Assembly: GCA_947175325.1 (NCBI GenBank) | Contig: CAMWME010000012.1 | Coordinates: 1 to 44,439 of the forward strand | Direction of reading: 5' to 3' | Source of the DNA: an uncultured Clostridia bacterium | Lineage (GTDB): Bacteria; Bacillota; Clostridia; Christensenellales; Borkfalkiaceae | DNA: 44,439 nucleotides | Part shown: piece by piece, positions 41,445 through 44,439 of the stretch | Numbering within the stretch: the stretch's first letter is position 1 | Layout of the letters: each line of letters begins with the position of its first letter | Program-made: the position numbers and the translations under genes | The notes under the pieces: generated by a model | The model's database searches: none | Told to the model about the DNA's origin: nothing | The model's input: the letters and a program-made list of their open reading frames with translations, nothing else

Positions 41445-42085
41445 TGGACAGAATAGAAAAGCTTTGCTCATACCTTGATAAATGCACGACATTTGCGGAC
41501 GTCGGTTGCGACCACGGCTATTGCACGCGCTATATGCTTAAAAACGGCTTGTGCACAGCAGCGGTTATCTCGGATATAAGCGCAAAGTGTTTACAAAAAG
41601 CCGAAACCCTTCTTAAGGGCTACATACAGGCCGGCACCGTAAAATCAGTTTGCTGTAACGGTTTAGAGGGTATAAACGAAGATACCGAGCAAGTTTTAAT
41701 TGCCGGTATGGGCGGGGAAGAAATCGTAAGTATTTTTAAAAATTCTTTTATCCCCCAAAACTTCGTTTTGCAGCCCATGAAAAATATCCGCGCCGTTAGG
41801 GAATACCTTTTAAAAAACGGCGCGCAAATTACGGTGGACGAGCCCTTTGAAAGCGGCGGCAAGTTCTACTTCGTAATAAAGGGACAAAGATGCGGCAAGT
41901 CAAACAATTACGCCGAAAGTCAGCTTGAATTCGGCTTGAACTTATCGGGCGAAACCACCAAGAAATATATTAAATCCGAGCTTACCAAAAAACGCGCGTA
42001 TCTCGAAAGAGAATTAAAGAGCGAAACGCGCTTAAAGATAGAAGAAGAAATCCGCTTTATAGAGGGTGTGCTGAATGAAGGTTGA
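41444..42085 (+). CDS. trmK: tRNA (adenine22-N1)-methyltransferase
   Basis: Methylates A22 of certain tRNAs, using S-adenosylmethionine. The 213-residue protein has the class I methyltransferase motif ADVGCDHGYCTRYML and continues with AVISDISAKCLQKAE, IAGMGGEEIVSIF and FVLQPMKNIRAVREYL, all usual for TrmK/YqfN. The start shares one base with the sigA stop (TAATG), and the end overlaps nif3 by 11 nt. The sigA-trmK-nif3 order is the known Bacillota arrangement. Confidence 0.94.
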   Translation: MDRIEKLCSYLDKCTTFADVGCDHGYCTRYMLKNGLCTAAVISDISAKCLQKAETLLKGYIQAGTVKSVCCNGLEGINEDTEQVLIAGMGGEEIVSIFKNSFIPQNFVLQPMKNIRAVREYLLKNGAQITVDEPFESGGKFYFVIKGQRCGKSNNYAESQLEFGLNLSGETTKKYIKSELTKKRAYLERELKSETRLKIEEEIRFIEGVLNEG

Positions 42086-42863
42086 AGATATTTTTGCGCT
42101 TTTGGAAAAAGAAGTCGCGCCCGTAAGTTTATCCGACGAGTTTTGCGGCAAATACAGAATGTACGACAACAGCGGAATTATAATAAACTGCGGCTGTGAA
42201 GTTACGGGCACGCTGTTCACGCTCGACCTTACGAATAAGGCGGTTGAAAAGGCAAAGGGCCTCGGTTATAATCTGATAGTAACCCATCACCCCGCAATCT
42301 TCGGTGGAATTTCCAAATTCGATTTAACGGCGAACCCTCAAGCCCAAGCGCTTGCCGAGTGTATGAAGTGCGGAATTTCCGTAATTTCAATGCACCTCAA
42401 CTTCGACGCCGCGCCCCAAGGCATAGATTATTTCCTTTGCAAAGGTTTGGGCGGTGATAAGGCGGAACTCTCTGCGCCTCTTTCAAACGGGGGCTACGGC
42501 AGAGTTTATTCCGTTGCGCCTACGACTTTTAAAAACTTCGTTCAAAAAGTCAAAAAAGAATTTTCCGCTCAAATGCTTTTCACCTATGGTGAAGAAGATA
42601 AAAAGGTCAACCGCGTAGCCTCGTTTTGCGGCGCGGGCTGCGACGAGCAAAATATTAGTTTTGCGGCAAATGGCGGAGCCGACGTATTCGTATCCGCGGA
42701 TATGAAGCACCACGAAATTTTAGCCCTTACTCAAAGGGGAATAGCGGTAATAGTTCTCACGCACTACGCGTCTGAAAATTACGGCTTTGAAAAAATTTAT
42801 AGTAAAATCAAAGGCGGGCTTAAAGTAAAGTCGGAGTATTTCACCGACGCAAACTTGCTTTAA
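42075..42863 (+). CDS. Nif3-like dinuclear metal centre protein
   Basis: A 262-residue protein of the Nif3/YqfO family, which forms hexameric toroids with two metals per subunit; proposed as GTP cyclohydrolase I type 2 or chaperone-like, without firm agreement. Metal ligands appear in VTHHPAIFG, MHLNFDAAPQG with the Asp, and SADMKHHEIL, and VLTHYASENYGFE near the end. The central extra domain of some Bacillus homologues is absent here, so this is the short form. GAGGGTG precedes the ATG; the start overlaps trmK. Confidence 0.92.
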   Translation: MKVEDIFALLEKEVAPVSLSDEFCGKYRMYDNSGIIINCGCEVTGTLFTLDLTNKAVEKAKGLGYNLIVTHHPAIFGGISKFDLTANPQAQALAECMKCGISVISMHLNFDAAPQGIDYFLCKGLGGDKAELSAPLSNGGYGRVYSVAPTTFKNFVQKVKKEFSAQMLFTYGEEDKKVNRVASFCGAGCDEQNISFAANGGADVFVSADMKHHEILALTQRGIAVIVLTHYASENYGFEKIYSKIKGGLKVKSEYFTDANLL

Positions 42864-42881
42864 GTCCTAAGGAGCATATTT

Positions 42882-43583
42882 ATGACGCAAGTAGAAAAAC
42901 TTTTAAAGTATCAAGAAACGGACGAAAAGCTTTTAAAGCTCGAACGCGACTTGGGTAATTCGGAAGAAAGAAAGAACTACGTTCAAGCAAAGTCGTTCTT
43001 GACTAAGGCGCCCGAAAAACTTGATGCGTTGGACGCAAAGGCGGTGGAGCTTTCCGCTCTCGTTGCCGAGCTTAACAAAAAGTATCAGGAAATTGCCGAA
43101 ACTCTTTCGGACTTCGACCATATCGACGAGATGGTCGACGGCGGTGCAAACATTGCTTTCTATAAGAAAAACGTTACCCAAATATCCGAAAAATTGAAAT
43201 CCATTAAAGCTGAAATCGCTTCCCTCACCAAGACGGTAAAGGATGCGGAAGAAGAATATCAGCAGATGAAGAAGAAGACCATAGATATGCAAAAGCAGTA
43301 CACCGAGTCTTCCGAATCCTACAAAAAGCTGAAAGAAAGCTTACAAGGCGAGGCACTCTCCGTCAAGAAGGAGCTTGACGCTCTCAAAAAGGATATTCAG
43401 CCCGAGGTCATGAAAAAGTACGAAATAAAGCGCAGTGAAAGAATTTTCCCGATACTTTGCGCCGAGAAGGGCGGAAGATGCTCCAAGTGCGGAAGCGAGC
43501 TTTCCCTTGCGGGCAAAGAAAGGATTTCTTCGGGCGAAGTAGTGGAGTGCGACAACTGCCACAGAATACTGTATAAAGGCTAA
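42882..43583 (+). CDS. Coiled-coil protein with C-terminal C4 zinc ribbon
   Basis: A 233-residue protein that is mostly long charged coiled coil (about 5-180) followed by a zinc ribbon with CSKCGSELS and CDNCHRI, giving two CxxC pairs. This matches the zf-RING_7/CdsZ-like family often found after nif3 in Bacillota; nucleic-acid or protein binding is suggested for the family but no precise role is known. TAAGGAG precedes the ATG and nif3 ends 18 nt before. It is the last gene of the dnaG operon. Confidence 0.88.
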   Translation: MTQVEKLLKYQETDEKLLKLERDLGNSEERKNYVQAKSFLTKAPEKLDALDAKAVELSALVAELNKKYQEIAETLSDFDHIDEMVDGGANIAFYKKNVTQISEKLKSIKAEIASLTKTVKDAEEEYQQMKKKTIDMQKQYTESSESYKKLKESLQGEALSVKKELDALKKDIQPEVMKKYEIKRSERIFPILCAEKGGRCSKCGSELSLAGKERISSGEVVECDNCHRILYKG

Positions 43584-43589
43584 TATTTA

Positions 43590-43602
43590 GTGCAAGTTGC
43601 AC
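43590..43602. promoter_or_regulatory. Short palindrome upstream of flavoprotein promoter
   Basis: GTGCAA-G-TTGCAC, perfect 6-bp arms, 19 nt upstream of the -35 box. No T-run follows, so it is not a classical terminator. It may be an operator. Confidence 0.35.
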
Positions 43603-43620
43603 AAAAATTCAAAATAAGTG

Positions 43621-43649
43621 TTGACAAATTCCGACTATCGCGATAAGAT
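43621..43649 (+). promoter_or_regulatory. Sigma-A promoter of flavoprotein gene
   Basis: TTGACA (43621-43626), 17 bp, TAAGAT (43644-43649). The start point should be near 43656. Confidence 0.85.
43636..43645. promoter_or_regulatory. Palindrome inside the promoter, candidate operator
   Basis: TATCGCGATA is a perfect 10-bp palindrome that fills the end of the spacer and enters the -10 box. A protein bound here would block RNA polymerase. Confidence 0.5.
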
Positions 43650-43753
43650 ATAGTTCCTCTCTCACGAGGGGGAACTATTCAAACGGCGGAAAAGCTGTTA
43701 ATAATAGGGGAAAAAGTGAACCCGTCGGAAGAATATTCCGGCGGGTTTTCTTT
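43650..43753 (+). promoter_or_regulatory. Structured leader with terminator ahead of flavoprotein gene
   Basis: Three hairpins stand between promoter and gene: ATAGTTCC/GGAACTAT (43650-43657 with 43671-43678), which overlaps the start point; AACGGC/GCTGTT (43682-43687 with 43694-43699) with loop GGAAAA; and a terminator CCCGTCGGAA/TTCCGGCGGG (43721-43730 with 43736-43745) followed by TTTTCTTT. TTCCTCT (43654-43660) could also pair with AGGGGAA (43706-43712). The terminator before the ribosome site suggests attenuation. I do not recognise a known riboswitch class. Confidence 0.55.
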
Positions 43754-43765
43754 AAAGGAGATAAT

Positions 43766-44389
43766 ATGAAGGTTTTATTACTGAACGGCAGTCCCAACAA
43801 AAACGGTTGCACGAATGCGGCACTCAGCATAGTTGCGGACGAACTTACAAAGCAAGGTATCGAAAGTGAAATAGTTTGGCTTGGCAACGGACCCGTGAGG
43901 GGGTGTATAGGCTGCGGCGGCTGTATGAAGGGCAACGGCTGCGTATTTAACGACGACCCGTTGAACGCAATCGGCGAAAAGGCTAAGTCCGCCGACGGCT
44001 ACGTGTTCGGTGCGCCCGTTCACTATGCGTCGCCCAACGGCGCCATGGTTGCGGCTATGGATAGGCTTTTCTACGCATACGGCGGTTATATGAAGTTAAA
44101 GCCCGCGGCAAGCGTGGTTTCGGCAAGGCGTGCCGGCACTACGGCTTCCTACGACGCGTTGAATAAGTACATAGGCATAAACGATATGATACAAGTGCCG
44201 TCAACCTATTGGAATATGGTTCACGGCAGCAAGGCGGAGGACGTTTTAAAGGACGAAGAGGGCGTATCTATAATGCGCGCAATCGGCAGCAATATGGCTT
44301 GGCTTTTAAAGCTTTTACAAAGCACCAAAGGAACGGAGCTTGAAAAACCCGTCCTAATCCCCAAAGCCAGAACGAATTTCATAAGATAA
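43766..44389 (+). CDS. Flavodoxin-fold NAD(P)H-dependent oxidoreductase with Cys cluster
   Basis: A 207-residue flavoprotein. The N-terminus has LLNGSPNKNGCTNAAL, an FMN phosphate-binding loop, then GCIGCGGCMKGNGC, a Cys-rich motif seen in the iron-sulfur flavoprotein-like branch of this family, and GAPVHYASPNGAMVAAMDRLF near the flavin. It may reduce quinones, metals or other small molecules; the substrate is unknown. AAAGGAG precedes the ATG. It is a single-gene unit with elaborate control signals upstream (palindrome in the promoter, leader terminator), which suggests an inducible stress function. Confidence 0.88.
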   Translation: MKVLLLNGSPNKNGCTNAALSIVADELTKQGIESEIVWLGNGPVRGCIGCGGCMKGNGCVFNDDPLNAIGEKAKSADGYVFGAPVHYASPNGAMVAAMDRLFYAYGGYMKLKPAASVVSARRAGTTASYDALNKYIGINDMIQVPSTYWNMVHGSKAEDVLKDEEGVSIMRAIGSNMAWLLKLLQSTKGTELEKPVLIPKARTNFIR

Positions 44390-44395
44390 ATAGAA

Positions 44396-44433
44396 GCGGC
44401 GCGGGCAATTTGCCCGCGCCGCATTTGTTTTTA
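44396..44433 (+). terminator. Intrinsic terminator after flavoprotein gene
   Basis: GCGGCGCGGGCAA (44396-44408) pairs perfectly with 44410-44422 around one T, so the upper pairs open into a loop, and ATTTGTTTTTA follows. Confidence 0.9.
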
Positions 44434-44439
44434 TTAAAC

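Noticed and set aside
43656-43765. Known riboswitch (preQ1, fluoride, guanidine, TPP, ZTP) in the flavoprotein leader
   Set aside because: I compared remembered consensus motifs and none fits; only generic hairpins and a terminator are supported.
1-44439. CRISPR arrays, prophage, transposases, tRNA or rRNA genes
   Set aside because: No regularly spaced repeats, no integrase or transposase motifs, and no tRNA cloverleaf or rRNA sequence recognised in the intergenic gaps.

Overview
The window looks like a chromosomal segment of an anaerobic Bacillota bacterium of the class Clostridia. The signs are a clostridial pyruvate:ferredoxin oxidoreductase, a group II ECF transporter core, the diadenylate cyclase CdaA, the dgt-dnaG-sigA-trmK-nif3 gene order, strong AGGAGG-type ribosome sites and sigma-A promoters close to TTGACA-17-TATAAT. 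A gut lineage near Christensenellales is a guess from general feel and is not proven here. I see 43 protein genes, one 6S RNA, and no rRNA, tRNA, CRISPR array, phage or transposase gene. It is almost entirely housekeeping DNA.

Layout. 1-2336: pgk-tpiA glycolytic operon (minus) with a 141-nt structured repeat between the two genes. 2384-7246: tyrA, a DUF1934 protein, a metallo-hydrolase, a strongly degenerate Rho, obg and yhbY (plus). 7239-9493: a membrane protein (minus) divergent from a nadD-yqeK fusion followed by rsfS. 9548-12593: small membrane protein, a deoC-like aldolase, 6S RNA with its own promoter and terminator, and a Cys-rich lipoprotein. 12636-20183: Dda/RecD-like helicase, pgi, alpha/beta hydrolase and the PFOR gene nifJ. 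20393-23836: ecfA-ecfA fusion, ecfT, truA. 23918-28244: membrane protein, mnmE, second copy of the repeat, LysR regulator, holA. 28335-37421: a tightly packed run of eleven genes that begins with cdaA and a 35-residue membrane peptide and continues through aspartokinase and five shikimate genes. 37499-43583: dgt, dnaG, sigA, trmK, nif3 and a zinc-ribbon coiled-coil protein. 43590-44439: a flavoprotein gene behind a palindrome-rich promoter and a leader terminator.

How genes work together. pgk, tpiA, pgi and nifJ cover parts of sugar catabolism to acetyl-CoA and reduced ferredoxin, and pgk and nifJ have consensus promoters. aroB, aroQ, aroE, aroK and aroC give shikimate-pathway steps, missing DAHP synthase and EPSP synthase, which must lie elsewhere; tyrA at 2442 uses the product. 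obg, yhbY, rsfS, truA, mnmE and trmK form ribosome and tRNA maturation groups. dnaG, holA, dgt and sigA serve replication, dNTP control and transcription.

Most worth a second look: (1) two copies of a 141-nt element, without indels, 24-26 nt upstream of tpiA and of a LysR gene, with three hairpins and a compensatory base-pair change between copies; (2) a Rho homologue lacking the catalytic Glu and the Q-loop; (3) a 35-residue peptide in the place of CdaR; (4) a ComEC-like beta-lactamase-fold protein that has lost its metal ligands; (5) promoters placed so that two mRNAs should be leaderless; (6) layered palindromes at the flavoprotein promoter.
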